A DNA stretch of 40,703 bases. It comes from Comamonas sp. lk. Lineage in GTDB: Bacteria; Pseudomonadota; Gammaproteobacteria; Burkholderiales; Burkholderiaceae_C. The stretch's first letter is position 1. Every line of letters begins with the position of its first letter. The position numbers were made by a program, and so were the translations under genes. The stretch is from the NCBI GenBank assembly GCA_945865675.1, contig CAMBFO010000014.1, forward strand, positions 1 to 40,703, written 5' to 3'. Below, piece by piece: positions 30,514-38,898 of the stretch. The notes beneath the pieces are model-generated. The model had not been told where the DNA came from and made no database searches. It saw nothing but the letters and a program-made list of their open reading frames with translations.

Positions 30514-31386
30514 TTAAATCACCGCATCCGTCGGATGGCGCTGCAACATGGCCAAGGCTTCGGCCACGGTTTTGCGCATTTCGCGGCGGTCGCAAATCAG
30601 ATCAATCGCGCCCTTGGTTTGCAAAAACTCGGAGCGCTGAAAACCCTCGGGCAGGGTGACCCGTACCGTGGACTCAATCACCCGCGGACCAGCAAAACCG
30701 ATCAAGGCCTTAGGCTCGGCAATGACGATGTCACCCAAGAAGGCAAAGCCGGCGCTCACGCCGCCCATGGTCGGGTCGGTGAGCACGCTGATATAGGGAA
30801 GGCCTTTTTTGGCCAGGCGCGTGAGAGAGGCATTGGTTTTGGCCATTTGCATCAGACTCAGTAGGCCTTCCTGCATGCGGGCGCCACCGGTGGCAGTAAA
30901 GCACAAAAAGGCGGATTTTTGCTCCATCGCCGCTTCCACACCGCGCACAAAGCGTTCGCCCACCACCGAGCCCATGCTGCCGCCCATAAACTCAAATTCA
31001 AAGCAGGCCGCCACCACGCCAATGCCATGCACCGAACCGCCAATGACGATCAGCGCATCGGTCTCGTTGGTGTTTTCCAGGGCCTCTTTCAGGCGTTCGG
31101 GGTATTTGCGGCTGTCCTTGAATTTGAGTGCGTCCACCGGCAGCACTTCCTGACCAATTTCAAAGCGGCCTTCGTTGTCCAAAAAAGCATCCAGTCGCGC
31201 GCGCGCACCAATGCGGTGGTGGTGGCTGCAGGTGGGGCAGACGTTGAGGTTTTGCTCTAAATCCGACTTGTAGAGCACGGTTTCACAGCCCGGGCACTTA
31301 ACCCAAAGCCCTTCGGGCACGGTGCGGCGATCCGCCGGGTCGGTTTGCTCAATCTTGGAAGGAAGCAGTTTTTCAAGCCAACTCAT
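30514..31386 (-). CDS. accD: Acetyl-CoA carboxylase carboxyltransferase beta subunit
   Basis: A 290-residue subunit with the Zn ribbon C31, C34, C50, C53 at the N-terminus, followed by the crotonase-like carboxyltransferase domain ([52 protein letters not shown]). With AccA it transfers carboxyl from biotin to acetyl-CoA, the first step of fatty-acid synthesis. It is the last gene of the fimV-truA-trpFBA run and follows trpA by 45 nt, with a GGAG site before the ATG at 31386. folC, often next in related genomes, is absent; a convergent yggT-type gene lies there instead. Confidence 0.97.
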   Translation of the reverse strand: MSWLEKLLPSKIEQTDPADRRTVPEGLWVKCPGCETVLYKSDLEQNLNVCPTCSHHHRIGARARLDAFLDNEGRFEIGQEVLPVDALKFKDSRKYPERLKEALENTNETDALIVIGGSVHGIGVVAACFEFEFMGGSMGSVVGERFVRGVEAAMEQKSAFLCFTATGGARMQEGLLSLMQMAKTNASLTRLAKKGLPYISVLTDPTMGGVSAGFAFLGDIVIAEPKALIGFAGPRVIESTVRVTLPEGFQRSEFLQTKGAIDLICDRREMRKTVAEALAMLQRHPTDAVI

Positions 31387-31431
31387 AGTCTTACTCCGTG
31401 TTTCGCATGCCCAGGGCTTACAAGTCCTGCA

Positions 31432-32253
31432 TCAAGCGTCCATAGCCTCGCGCACCTCGCGCAAAAAAGCCTGGGCCGTGGGCGCCACTGTATCGCGCGC
31501 TGCATTTTCAATCAATTGAATCATTTTGCTGCCAATCACCACCGCATCGGCCACTTGGGCAATGGTTGCAGCAGTAGCGCCGTCGCGTATGCCAAAACCC
31601 ACGCCCACTGGAATCTGGATATGGCGGCGTATGCGCGGCAACATGGCACCCACGGCATCGGTGTCCAGCGTGCCCGCGCCAGTAACGCCCTTGAGCGAGA
31701 CGTAATAGACATAACCGCTGGCGACTGCTGCCACCTGGGCCATGCGTTCGTCGGTGCTGGTCGGGGCCAGTAAAAATATCAAGTCCATATGGCTGGCACG
31801 CAATTGGGCAGCAAAATCTATGCATTCTTCGGGCGGGTAATCCACCACCAGTACCCCGTCCACCCCGGCGCGCGCTGCATCTTGGACAAAGGCGCTGTCC
31901 ACGCCTGCGGCGGCATGGCGCTGGTCGTAGCGCTCTATGGGGTTGGCATAGCCCATCAGCACCACCGGCGTGTTGCTGTTACTTAGCCGAAATTGGCGCA
32001 CCATCTCAAGCACCTGCACCATGCCGATACCCATGGACAATGCTTTGTCCCCCGAGCGCTGGATCACGGGGCCGTCGGCGCTGGGGTCGGAGAAGGGGAC
32101 GCCTAGTTCGATGACATCGGCCCCGGCGGACACCATGGCATGCATGAGTTCCGGCGTCACATCTGCGTAGGGGAAACCTGCGGTGACATAGGGGATCAGG
32201 GCTTTACGGCCTTGGCTGGCCAAGTTGGCAAAAGTGTGCTGGATGCGGCTCAT
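31432..32253 (-). CDS. trpA: Tryptophan synthase alpha subunit
   Basis: A 273-residue TIM barrel. The catalytic pair E49 and D60 lies in [14 protein letters not shown], at the same numbering as the well-studied Salmonella enzyme. It cleaves indole-3-glycerol phosphate to indole and passes it to TrpB. I start at ATG 32253, giving [14 protein letters not shown] as in the family; upstream codons lie in trpB. The ATG overlaps the trpB TGA (ATGA), the classic coupling that keeps alpha and beta equimolar. Confidence 0.97.
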   Translation of the reverse strand: MSRIQHTFANLASQGRKALIPYVTAGFPYADVTPELMHAMVSAGADVIELGVPFSDPSADGPVIQRSGDKALSMGIGMVQVLEMVRQFRLSNSNTPVVLMGYANPIERYDQRHAAAGVDSAFVQDAARAGVDGVLVVDYPPEECIDFAAQLRASHMDLIFLLAPTSTDERMAQVAAVASGYVYYVSLKGVTGAGTLDTDAVGAMLPRIRRHIQIPVGVGFGIRDGATAATIAQVADAVVIGSKMIQLIENAARDTVAPTAQAFLREVREAMDA

Positions 32254-33551
32254 GCTTTGACTCCCAAGCCATGCAGACTGACGGGGTGCTCGTTTGCGCC
32301 TTTGACGCTTTGGCCTTTGCAGCTGGGACGGCAATAAAAGTCCCCATCGCTCAGGTCTGCCACGGTGCCGATGTCTTTGTCACCCCGGCCAGAGAGGTTT
32401 ACCAGTATCGACTGATCGGTGCGCATGGTCTTGGCCAACTGCATAGCGTAGGCCACCGCATGGCTCGATTCCAGCGCCGGGATGATGCCCTCGGTGCGGC
32501 ACAGGTAGTGAAAGGCCTCCAGCGCCTGCTTGTCGCTAATGCCCACGTACTGCGCCCGGCCTATGTCGCTCAAGAATGCATGCTCAGGGCCCACGCCGGG
32601 GTAGTCCAGGCCGGCGCTGATACTGTGGGTCTCGGTGACTTGGCCGTTATCGTCCTGCAAGACATAAGTTCGGTTGCCATGCAAAACGCCCGCACTCCCG
32701 CGCTGAATCGAGGCCGAATGTTTGCCGCTGTCCAGGCCTTCACCCGCCGCTTCCACGCCGATCAGCTGCGTGTTTTCAAAAGGAATGTAGGGGTAGAAAA
32801 TTCCCATAGCATTGCTACCGCCGCCCACGCAGGCAATTACCGCGTCTGGCTGGGTGTTTGCCGCATGTTGCGCCGCCAGCATCTCTGGCATTTGGGCAAT
32901 GCATTCGGTGCCAATGATGCTTTGGAAATCGCGCACCATCATGGGGTAGGGGTGCGGGCCTGCCACCGTGCCGATGATGTAGAAGGTGTTGTCCACATTG
33001 GCAACCCAATCGCGCATGGCTTCGTTGAGCGCGTCTTTGAGGGTGCGGCTGCCCGACTCGACCGGCACCACAGTGGCGCCCAGCAATTTCATGCGATAAA
33101 CGTTGGGGCTTTGGCGCTTGACGTCTTCGCTACCCATATAGACCACGCATTCCAAACCGTAGCGGGCGCAGATGGTGGCAGTTGCTACGCCGTGCTGTCC
33201 GGCGCCGGTCTCGGCGATGATGCGCGGCTTGCCCATGCGCTTGGCGAGCATGGCCTGACCTATGGTGTTGTTGATTTTGTGCGCGCCGGTGTGGTTGAGG
33301 TCTTCGCGCTTGAGGTAAATCTGCGCCCCACCCATTTCGCGGCTCATGCGTGCAGCATGGTAAACCGGCGAAGGTCGCCCTACAAAATGGGCTAACTCAG
33401 ACTTGAACTCCGCCACAAACTGCGGGTCATACTGGTAGTGCGCATAGGCGGCTTTGAGTTCGTTGATGGCGTGGGTCAGCGTCTCGGAGACAAAGCTTCC
33501 GCCGTATTTGCCGAAATGGCCACGACCATCGGGTTGTTGGTAGTCAAGCAT
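32250..33551 (-). CDS. trpB: Tryptophan synthase beta subunit
   Basis: A 433-residue PLP enzyme. The Schiff-base lysine is K92 in [15 protein letters not shown], and the phosphate-binding loop is [10 protein letters not shown]. It condenses indole and serine to tryptophan. The chain is longer than most TrpB, with about 15 extra C-terminal residues ([17 protein letters not shown]) past the usual end. The start is ATG 33551, 2 nt after the trpF stop; an in-frame TTG at 33557 overlaps that stop and could be used by coupled ribosomes. Confidence 0.97.
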   Translation of the reverse strand: MLDYQQPDGRGHFGKYGGSFVSETLTHAINELKAAYAHYQYDPQFVAEFKSELAHFVGRPSPVYHAARMSREMGGAQIYLKREDLNHTGAHKINNTIGQAMLAKRMGKPRIIAETGAGQHGVATATICARYGLECVVYMGSEDVKRQSPNVYRMKLLGATVVPVESGSRTLKDALNEAMRDWVANVDNTFYIIGTVAGPHPYPMMVRDFQSIIGTECIAQMPEMLAAQHAANTQPDAVIACVGGGSNAMGIFYPYIPFENTQLIGVEAAGEGLDSGKHSASIQRGSAGVLHGNRTYVLQDDNGQVTETHSISAGLDYPGVGPEHAFLSDIGRAQYVGISDKQALEAFHYLCRTEGIIPALESSHAVAYAMQLAKTMRTDQSILVNLSGRGDKDIGTVADLSDGDFYCRPSCKGQSVKGANEHPVSLHGLGVKA

Positions 33552-33553
33552 GC

Positions 33554-34273
33554 TCAATTTAATCCTGTAAGGCGTTGGTCGGCGGCACGAACGGCGGCGA
33601 CGAACTGATTCATTTTTTCGGAGTCCTTGATGCCCTTGAGGGTCCCGCCCCCAGGCGCATCGGCTTCCACTGCGGAACTGACGTCCACGGCCAGCGATTT
33701 ACAGCGCGGCCGTAGCAGGGCGATGCCGTCGCCCACGTTTGCAGCAGTGAGTCCACCACTCAAGACGAGGTGAGCGTTGACGCTTGGAGGAAGCAGTGAC
33801 CAATTGAATGCCTTACCGCTGCCGCCAAATCCTTCGACATGGGCGTCGAGCAGGATGGCTTGGGCGTGGGAGTAATCGAGCGCATATTTTACGAGGTCAA
33901 AGCCCGCCCCTGCTGGGCCGGTGGGAATGCGTGCCGCACGCAAAAAAGGGCGCTTATCGGCACCGGCCAGCAGCGTGCAGGTTTGGGGGCTTTCGTCGCC
34001 ATGCAATTGCAGCAGCGCAGTGGGTATCAAGGAACAAGCCGTGGCAACATCGCCAGGTTCAGCATTGACAAACAGCAGCACCGGCGTAATAAACGGCGGC
34101 AGCAACTGCGCCAGTTGGGCAGCACGCTCTACGCTGACAGCACGCTCGCTTTTGGCGTACAGCACAAAGCCTATCGCGTCGACGCCGGCTGCGACCGCGG
34201 CCCGTACATCTTGCTCGCGGGTCAGGCCACAAACCTTAATCCGGGTGCGTAGGGCGGGTAAGTGGGTGTTCAT
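33554..34273 (-). CDS. trpF: Phosphoribosylanthranilate isomerase
   Basis: A 239-residue TIM barrel. It starts [17 protein letters not shown], carrying the catalytic cysteine of the family, with [12 protein letters not shown] and [12 protein letters not shown] later. It isomerises phosphoribosylanthranilate in the tryptophan pathway. The ATG at 34273 overlaps the truA stop by 4 nt. trpF is here a separate gene in a truA-trpF-trpB-trpA-accD run, not fused to trpC as in enterics. Confidence 0.95.
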   Translation of the reverse strand: MNTHLPALRTRIKVCGLTREQDVRAAVAAGVDAIGFVLYAKSERAVSVERAAQLAQLLPPFITPVLLFVNAEPGDVATACSLIPTALLQLHGDESPQTCTLLAGADKRPFLRAARIPTGPAGAGFDLVKYALDYSHAQAILLDAHVEGFGGSGKAFNWSLLPPSVNAHLVLSGGLTAANVGDGIALLRPRCKSLAVDVSSAVEADAPGGGTLKGIKDSEKMNQFVAAVRAADQRLTGLN

Positions 34274-35052
34274 GGCAGCCAATCATACGCAGGCGTGTGT
34301 TCGGGCATCGCGAAGTGGGGCGCATACCGGGGCCCTAAAAAATACAGCCCTGCCGGGGAAAAAGTGGGTGCGGCTTGCTTGCGGTCGCGCGCCTGCAAGA
34401 CGGCATCCATCCACGCTGGTGCCTCCAGGCCCTGGCCCACGCGCACCAGAGAGCCCATGATGTTACGGATCATGTGGTGCAAAAAGGCGCTGGCCTCGAA
34501 GTCAAAACGCCAATAGGCGCCGCGTTGCACCATGTCGATGCGTAGCAGGTTTTTGACCGGCGAGATCGCCTGGCATTGCGAGGCGCGAAAGGAACTGAAA
34601 TCGTGTTCCCCCAAAAGGTAATCAGCCGCCCGGCGCATGGCGGCGCCATCGAGCTGGCGAAAACTCCAGCCCACACGGCCTGCTTCTAGCGTCGGTCGCA
34701 CTTCGGACTGGCGCAGCACATAGGCATAGCGCCGGCTCTGCGCGCTGGCGCGGCAGTGGAAATCAGGCGGCGCGGGCAGAGCCCATTCAACGGCGATATC
34801 GCTGGGCAATTTGCTGTTGGTGCCGCGCACCCAGGCGTGGTTGCTGCGATCAACCGGGCTTTCAAAATGCACCACCTGCATCAGGGCGTGCACCCCTGCG
34901 TCGGTGCGTCCGGCGCACAGCGTGGAAATGCGCGCGCCAGTGAATGCCGCTAGCGCGGCTTCCAGTCGGTCCTGCACGGTACGCCCGCAGGACTGACTTT
35001 GCCACCCTTGATAGGGCAAACCGTTATAGCTAAGGCCCAAAACCATGCGCAT
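34270..35052 (-). CDS. truA: TruA, tRNA pseudouridine synthase I
   Basis: A 260-residue synthase for positions 38-40 of tRNA anticodon stems. The nucleophile is D51 in CAGRTDAGVHA. HMIRNIMGSLVRVG marks the C-terminal half. I start at ATG 35052, with CAGGG 8 nt upstream; ATG 35046 is possible, and the frame's TTG at 35073 has no site. It follows fimV by 34 nt and is coupled to trpF through a 4-nt overlap. Confidence 0.95.
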   Translation of the reverse strand: MRMVLGLSYNGLPYQGWQSQSCGRTVQDRLEAALAAFTGARISTLCAGRTDAGVHALMQVVHFESPVDRSNHAWVRGTNSKLPSDIAVEWALPAPPDFHCRASAQSRRYAYVLRQSEVRPTLEAGRVGWSFRQLDGAAMRRAADYLLGEHDFSSFRASQCQAISPVKNLLRIDMVQRGAYWRFDFEASAFLHHMIRNIMGSLVRVGQGLEAPAWMDAVLQARDRKQAAPTFSPAGLYFLGPRYAPHFAMPEHTPAYDWLP

Positions 35053-35086
35053 CGTCAGGCCCTGATGCAGCAAGCCCAGAGGCGCA

Positions 35087-36751
35087 TCACTTGAGTGTTG
35101 CCATCATGGTGAGAGCTTTTTTACGCTGCTGGTCAGAACCCTTGGTAATGACTTCGTCCAAGAGGCTGCGCGCGCCTTGAAGCTCGCCGATTTCGATAAA
35201 TTGTTTTGCCAATTCCATGGAGGTGTCCAACTGCTCTGAAAAGCTTTTCGTCTGTGGAGAAGGTAAAGCTGCCCAATCCAGTGACGGCGCGTCTAAGTCA
35301 AACGCCATAGGCTCGGATACTTGGGCTTTTGCGCCTGTGGCGACGCCTTCTCCACCCTCGGTGAAGGATAGCACGGGGTCAATGCCGGGCGCGGCGCTGG
35401 CATTCTTGGTTAGCGGGCCCACCGCGGCCGTATTGGGGTAGCTTGGAGTGTCCGGCTCCATGGATTGCCTTAGCGCCTGAATCTGAGCCCAAGCCGTACT
35501 CTCGGTGCCTGCCAGCGCTTGTACTTGGTTGGCGCATAGGGCGAATTTGGTGGTGTCTTGGCGAGCGGCATAAATTTCCGCCAACTTCAGATGGATCGCC
35601 ATGCGCCTGGGGTCTTGGGCCAAGCCCTCGCGCAGTATTTCTTCCGCTGGCTCGTCTTTGCCGTAGGCTAAATAGACGTCTGCCTCCGCTAAGGGATCCA
35701 ACTCGGTGGCCAAGATGGTGGTCTGCGCCTGCACTTGCCCGTTTGAAACGCTGCTTGCCACTGGGCCGCCGCCATAGGCCGCATTATTGGCCTCTGTGTT
35801 CGTAGTCCAATGGGCCAGGTGGTTCTCTGCGGCAGCAGGCGCTGGTGCTGGTGCTTGGTGTGACTTGCGCTTGCGGGCCCAAAAAATCGCGCCGACTCCC
35901 GCGCCCAAGGCACCAAGGCCAATCAGGAGCATTCCTCGTGAATCTGAACGCGTTTCAGGTACCGGCCCCAGTAACTGGGTCTCCGCTTCCATGGAGGCAG
36001 GGCTGGACACTACTTTTTCTGAGGCCTTGGCGCCTGGCGTTAGCCCTGCTTGCGAGGTGTTTGGAAGGGGTGCGGTAACTGGCGCTACAGCGGCTATAGC
36101 CGTACTGTGGGTAACCGTCGGGCTCGGTGCATCGAGTTCCTGGGTGCGGTTGGCCGCACTAGGCGGTTTTTCTCGGTTTTCAGTAGGGCGCTTTTGGGTC
36201 TGTGCGCCTGCTAATTCGTTTGTGCTGACGGGCAGCAGGGTTGTGGCTTCTAAGGGTGGCACTGCGCCAAGCGCAGCGGTGCTAGCGGGCGCAATGCGCT
36301 CTGCTACATCGGGTGCGGCGACTAGGCCATCATCCAGCGGTGGCAGATCCAATAGCAGACGGTAGGGGCGGATCAGATGGGTGGCGCTGGAAGACACTTC
36401 AATGACCAGATCGACAAAGGGCTCGGCAATGGGGCGTTCGCTGCGCAGCTTTATCAAGCGCGTTCCATTGGGGCGGCGCAGTAATTCGATCTGTGCGTCG
36501 CCGATGGACGGGTGGTAGTCCATGTTCAGATGAAGAAATGTTTTTGGATCCGCGACGCGCGCTTTAAGGCTCAGCGCTTCCTGCGGCATGAGGTTGATCA
36601 CCTCGATCTCCGCCACCAGGTTTTGTCCAAAGTAGGACCGCACGTCGATAGGCGCCAGCGCAAGTGCATTGGCAATGCCTGCATACAGCACGCAGCTGAC
36701 CCAGAAAATGGCCAGTGGCAGATTCACAGCCAAAGCGCGCGTCCAGCCCAT
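35087..36751 (-). CDS. fimV: FimV, polar/type IV pilus assembly protein
   Basis: A 554-residue protein. Signal peptide about 1-31 (cut near ANALA), then the FimV N-terminal domain (IDVRSYFGQNLVAEIEVINL ... IRPYRLLLDLP, about 33-137), a Pro/Ala/Thr-rich periplasmic stretch, one membrane segment at about 274-291, and a cytoplasmic part with a TPR-like helix set (DVYLAYGKDEPAEEILREGL) and a FimV C-terminal cap (LAKQFIEIGELQGARSLLDEVI). I see no LysM repeat, unlike the longer Pseudomonas protein. FimV organises the pole and type IV pili. The start is ATG 36751 after a GGGGGC site; an open GTG at 36778 would lengthen the signal peptide. Confidence 0.88.
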   Translation of the reverse strand: MGWTRALAVNLPLAIFWVSCVLYAGIANALALAPIDVRSYFGQNLVAEIEVINLMPQEALSLKARVADPKTFLHLNMDYHPSIGDAQIELLRRPNGTRLIKLRSERPIAEPFVDLVIEVSSSATHLIRPYRLLLDLPPLDDGLVAAPDVAERIAPASTAALGAVPPLEATTLLPVSTNELAGAQTQKRPTENREKPPSAANRTQELDAPSPTVTHSTAIAAVAPVTAPLPNTSQAGLTPGAKASEKVVSSPASMEAETQLLGPVPETRSDSRGMLLIGLGALGAGVGAIFWARKRKSHQAPAPAPAAAENHLAHWTTNTEANNAAYGGGPVASSVSNGQVQAQTTILATELDPLAEADVYLAYGKDEPAEEILREGLAQDPRRMAIHLKLAEIYAARQDTTKFALCANQVQALAGTESTAWAQIQALRQSMEPDTPSYPNTAAVGPLTKNASAAPGIDPVLSFTEGGEGVATGAKAQVSEPMAFDLDAPSLDWAALPSPQTKSFSEQLDTSMELAKQFIEIGELQGARSLLDEVITKGSDQQRKKALTMMATLK

Positions 36752-36781
36752 GATTAGCCCCCAATTTTCGATTGCCACTAG

Positions 36782-36813
36782 ATAATGATCAAAAATATAT
36801 CCATGTTCATTAT
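36782..36813 (-). promoter_or_regulatory. AT-rich fimV upstream region with inverted repeat
   Basis: The 148-nt asd-fimV gap is far more AT-rich than its surroundings. It contains 7-bp inverted repeats ATAATGA (36782-36788) and TCATTAT (36807-36813), 18 nt apart, about 30-60 nt before the fimV ATG. A run of seven U (minus strand, 36821-36827) lies nearer asd without a strong stem, so any asd terminator there is weak. This is the probable fimV promoter region, though I cannot assign hexamers confidently. Confidence 0.35.
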
Positions 36814-36899
36814 GTATGGAAAAAAATAGGTGGAATCAGCTACTGGCAGCCTCTCTAGTTTGTGTTAACAGATGAAATGCTGCTCGCACAGATGGCAAA

Positions 36900-38018
36900 T
36901 TAGGCTTCGAGCAGGATGCGCAACATGCGTCGTAACGGTTCGGCAGCGCCCCATAGCAGTTGGTCGCCGATCGTGAAGGCGCCCAGATACTGCGGTCCCA
37001 TGGCCAGTTTGCGTACCCGGCCGACCGCTATATCCATGGTGCCAGTGACGGCCACAGGCGTTAACTGGTGCACGCTGTCCATACGGTTGTTGGCCACAAA
37101 ACGCACCCAGGCATTGTCATTTTTTAACATCTCTTCAATATCTGCCAGGGGCACATCGCGCTTCATTTTGATGGTTAGGCTCTGGCTATGGCAGCGCATG
37201 GCACCGACGCGAACACAGATGCTGTCGATCGGCACCGGCTGGTGCTGGAGTCCCAAGATCTTATTGGTCTCGGCACCGCCTTTCCACTCTTCCAGGCTCG
37301 TTCCATCGCCCCGGTCGCTGTCGATCCACGGGATCAGGCTGCCGGCCAGCGGTGCCATGAAGTTTTTGGTTTCCTCAGCACTCAGTCCGCGTTGGGTAGC
37401 GGCGATTTGGCGGTCGATATCCAAAATCGCGCTGGAAGGGTTGTCCAATTGGGCGCGCACCGCGCTGTTGAGCGTTCCCATTTGGGTCAGCAGTTCGCGC
37501 ATATGCTGCGCGCCGCCGCCGCTGGCTGCCTGGTAGGTGGTGGCAGTCATCCATTCCACCAAATCGGCCTTGAACAGGGCGCCAAGGCCCATCAACATGC
37601 AGCTCACCGTGCAATTGCCGCCGATATAGTTTTTCACGCCGCGCGCCAATGCGGCGTCGATCACCGGGCGGTTGACCGGGTCCAAAATGATCACAGCATC
37701 GTCTTGCATGCGCAGGGTTTTGGCAGCATCGATCCAATAGCCTTGCCAGCCGCGGGCGCGCAGTTGGGGGTAAATCTTGGTGGTGTAATCGCCGCCCTGG
37801 GCGGTGATGATGATGTCGCAACGTTGGAGGCCGTCTAGATTGAAGGCGTCCTGCAAGGTGGTTTCGTTCTTGGCAACGACGGGTGCTGCGCCGCCGCTGT
37901 TGGAGGTGGAGAAAAACAGGGGTTCGATAAGGTCAAAGTCGCCTTCTGTGTGCATCCGGTCCATCAATACCGAGCCGACCATGCCACGCCAGCCGACCAA
38001 TCCTACTAACTTACGCAT
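36900..38018 (-). CDS. asd: Aspartate-semialdehyde dehydrogenase
   Basis: A 372-residue enzyme. The NADP fold begins [20 protein letters not shown], the active-site cysteine is C136 in [12 protein letters not shown], and the catalytic His is H277 in [11 protein letters not shown]. It reduces aspartyl phosphate to the semialdehyde, the branch point to lysine/diaminopimelate, methionine, threonine and isoleucine. The ATG at 38018 has AAAGGG 7 nt upstream. A candidate leader peptide and alternative hairpins occupy its 5' leader, and a candidate -10 element lies at 38205-38210. Confidence 0.97.
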   Translation of the reverse strand: MRKLVGLVGWRGMVGSVLMDRMHTEGDFDLIEPLFFSTSNSGGAAPVVAKNETTLQDAFNLDGLQRCDIIITAQGGDYTTKIYPQLRARGWQGYWIDAAKTLRMQDDAVIILDPVNRPVIDAALARGVKNYIGGNCTVSCMLMGLGALFKADLVEWMTATTYQAASGGGAQHMRELLTQMGTLNSAVRAQLDNPSSAILDIDRQIAATQRGLSAEETKNFMAPLAGSLIPWIDSDRGDGTSLEEWKGGAETNKILGLQHQPVPIDSICVRVGAMRCHSQSLTIKMKRDVPLADIEEMLKNDNAWVRFVANNRMDSVHQLTPVAVTGTMDIAVGRVRKLAMGPQYLGAFTIGDQLLWGAAEPLRRMLRILLEA

Positions 38019-38032
38019 TGCTTTACCCTTTC

Positions 38033-38114
38033 AAAAACAGTATGGGACCTGACTGTTTTCCCGGCTCGTCTGGCCGGGGGGCGCACGACGAACCGGGCTG
38101 TCTTAGCCGGTCGT
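38033..38114 (-). promoter_or_regulatory. Alternative RNA hairpins in the asd leader
   Basis: Reading toward asd. Hairpin A: ACGACCGGCT (38105-38114) pairs with AGCCCGGTTCGT (38088-38099), 10 bp with two single-base bulges and a 5-nt loop; the leader-ORF stop is at its top. Hairpin B: CCCGGTTCGTC (38087-38097) pairs with GACGAGCCGGG (38060-38070), 11 bp including one G-U. Hairpin C: CCCGGC (38073-38078) with GCCGGG (38060-38065), loop of 7. A and B share one strand, B and C share the other, so they exclude one another. Hairpin D: AAAACAGT (38052-38059) with ACTGTTTT (38034-38041), just before the asd ribosome site. C has no U-run after it, so it is not a canonical terminator. Confidence 0.5.
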
Positions 38115-38198
38115 GGTTTTGGTGATGATTGCGCGCGCACCTACCCGGGCCGCAGGGGCTAGGGTGGGGTTCAAGGTGAACAGGTGGGCGAAAAACAT
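38103..38198 (-). CDS. Candidate 31-residue leader peptide for asd (Thr-rich end)
   Basis: An ATG-initiated short ORF: MFFAHLFTLNPTLAP, then AARVGARAIITKTTTG and a TAA. The last eight sense codons are ATC ATC ACC AAA ACC ACG ACC GGC, that is Ile-Ile-Thr-Lys-Thr-Thr-Thr-Gly. Threonine, isoleucine and lysine are all end products downstream of asd, as in the Thr/Ile-rich ThrL leader of enteric bacteria. The TAA lies at the top of hairpin A. A TACAAT -10 ends six bases before the ATG, so the message would begin at or next to the AUG and need no ribosome site. No database support is available to me, and 31 codons can arise by chance. Confidence 0.45.
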   Translation of the reverse strand: MFFAHLFTLNPTLAPAARVGARAIITKTTTG

Positions 38199-38204
38199 GA
38201 CGAG

Positions 38205-38210
38205 ATTGTA
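38205..38210 (-). promoter_or_regulatory. Candidate asd -10 element (TACAAT)
   Basis: TACAAT on the minus strand, 6 nt before the ATG of the short leader ORF. No good -35 stands at 16-18 nt. If used, it makes a roughly 180-nt asd leader and an mRNA starting essentially at the leader AUG. Confidence 0.45.
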
Positions 38211-38319
38211 ACTTCCTTGGCTGAGGGCTGGCTTACAGTTCTATAGGATCGCTTGTTGGGATGGAGCGGCAAAGCACGCAATCCGTTTTAAGGGCCTCGT
38301 GGCGGACATGCTATTTGCT
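38211..38319. other. Gap with no recognised feature
   Basis: The middle of the asd to flavin-barrel intergenic region, part of a 406-nt gap between assigned genes (38019-38424). Neither strand holds a coding frame I can support. It presumably contains the upstream promoter parts of the two divergent units. I see no tRNA, repeat array or recognisable protein-binding site. Confidence 0.5.
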
Positions 38320-38328
38320 TGTTAATAT
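38320..38328 (+). promoter_or_regulatory. Extended -10 candidate upstream of flavin-barrel gene
   Basis: TGTTAATAT matches TGn plus a 4-of-6 -10 hexamer. A start near 38335 would transcribe through the hairpin at 38376-38400 before reaching the ATG at 38425. Confidence 0.3.
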
Positions 38329-38375
38329 GGAAATGAACTGCGTAAAAATTCTCGAACAGTAAGGTGTTGTGGCTA

Positions 38376-38411
38376 TGCCGCCTTAGCCCGAATGGCGGCA
38401 AATTTATTTTT
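38376..38411 (+). terminator. Terminator-like hairpin ahead of the flavin-barrel gene
   Basis: TGCCGCC (38376-38382) and GGCGGCA (38394-38400) form a perfect 7-bp GC-rich stem with an 11-nt loop, followed by AATTTATTTTTG. This has the layout of a Rho-independent terminator for plus-strand transcription. It lies only 14 nt before the chosen ATG, and the gene to its left is on the other strand, so it would end a short leader or small RNA rather than a gene. Confidence 0.6.
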
Positions 38412-38424
38412 GAACTGGACCACT

Positions 38425-38898
38425 ATGCTTAGCCCTGAAACGCTAGCTTGCGCCCGAAAGAGCATGCTTTGTTGGCTTGCAACGGTTGATGCCCAAGGCC
38501 AGCCCAGTGTGTCGCCTAAAGAAATATTTACTTTCTCTGCCAGTGAACATCTGCTCATCGCCAATATCGCCTCGCCAAGCAGTGTGCGAAATATTTTGGC
38601 CAACCCACGTGTTTGCGTGAGTTTTGTAGACGTCTTCGTTCAGAAGGGGTTTAAGGTCTCGGGAACAGCCCGAAATGTTCGCCCGCAGGACTTGGATTAT
38701 GAAAAATGGGTCACGCCTTTGACCGCCATGGCAGGCCCGCGTTTTCCCATTCGCAGTGTCATAGGTATCCGCGTCACGCAGTGTGAGCCAATTCTTGCGC
38801 CAAGTTACCAACTCTATGCAGAGGAAACCACGGAGCAAGCGCAAGTGGCTTCAGCCATGCGGGCCTATGGAGTGCGGCCCCTAGTGGACCGCTCTTAG
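38425..38898 (+). CDS. Pyridoxamine 5'-phosphate oxidase-like FMN-binding protein
   Basis: A 157-residue single-domain split-barrel protein of the PNPOx-like family. It shows [21 protein letters not shown], the typical strand pair at the N-terminus, then [41 protein letters not shown]. Family members bind FMN or another flavin/haem-type cofactor and mostly have unknown substrates; it is not true PdxH, which is longer. I start at ATG 38425; an in-frame ATG at 38392 would fall inside the hairpin loop and has no ribosome site. It sits alone between asd and leuB in the opposite direction, and its stop overlaps the leuB stop in a shared TTAG. Confidence 0.8.
   Translation: MLSPETLACARKSMLCWLATVDAQGQPSVSPKEIFTFSASEHLLIANIASPSSVRNILANPRVCVSFVDVFVQKGFKVSGTARNVRPQDLDYEKWVTPLTAMAGPRFPIRSVIGIRVTQCEPILAPSYQLYAEETTEQAQVASAMRAYGVRPLVDRS

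Noticed and set aside
32254-32334. Longer trpA starting at 32334 with a basic N-terminus
   Set aside because: It is a shadow of the trpB 3' end; TrpA families begin at the SRIQHTF segment, and the ATGA coupling marks the start.
38033-38059. AAAACAGT/ACTGTTTT stem before asd read as an intrinsic terminator
   Set aside because: The U-run is itself the 3' arm of a weak AU-rich stem, so it does not follow a GC-rich hairpin as a terminator would; kept only as a possible structure.
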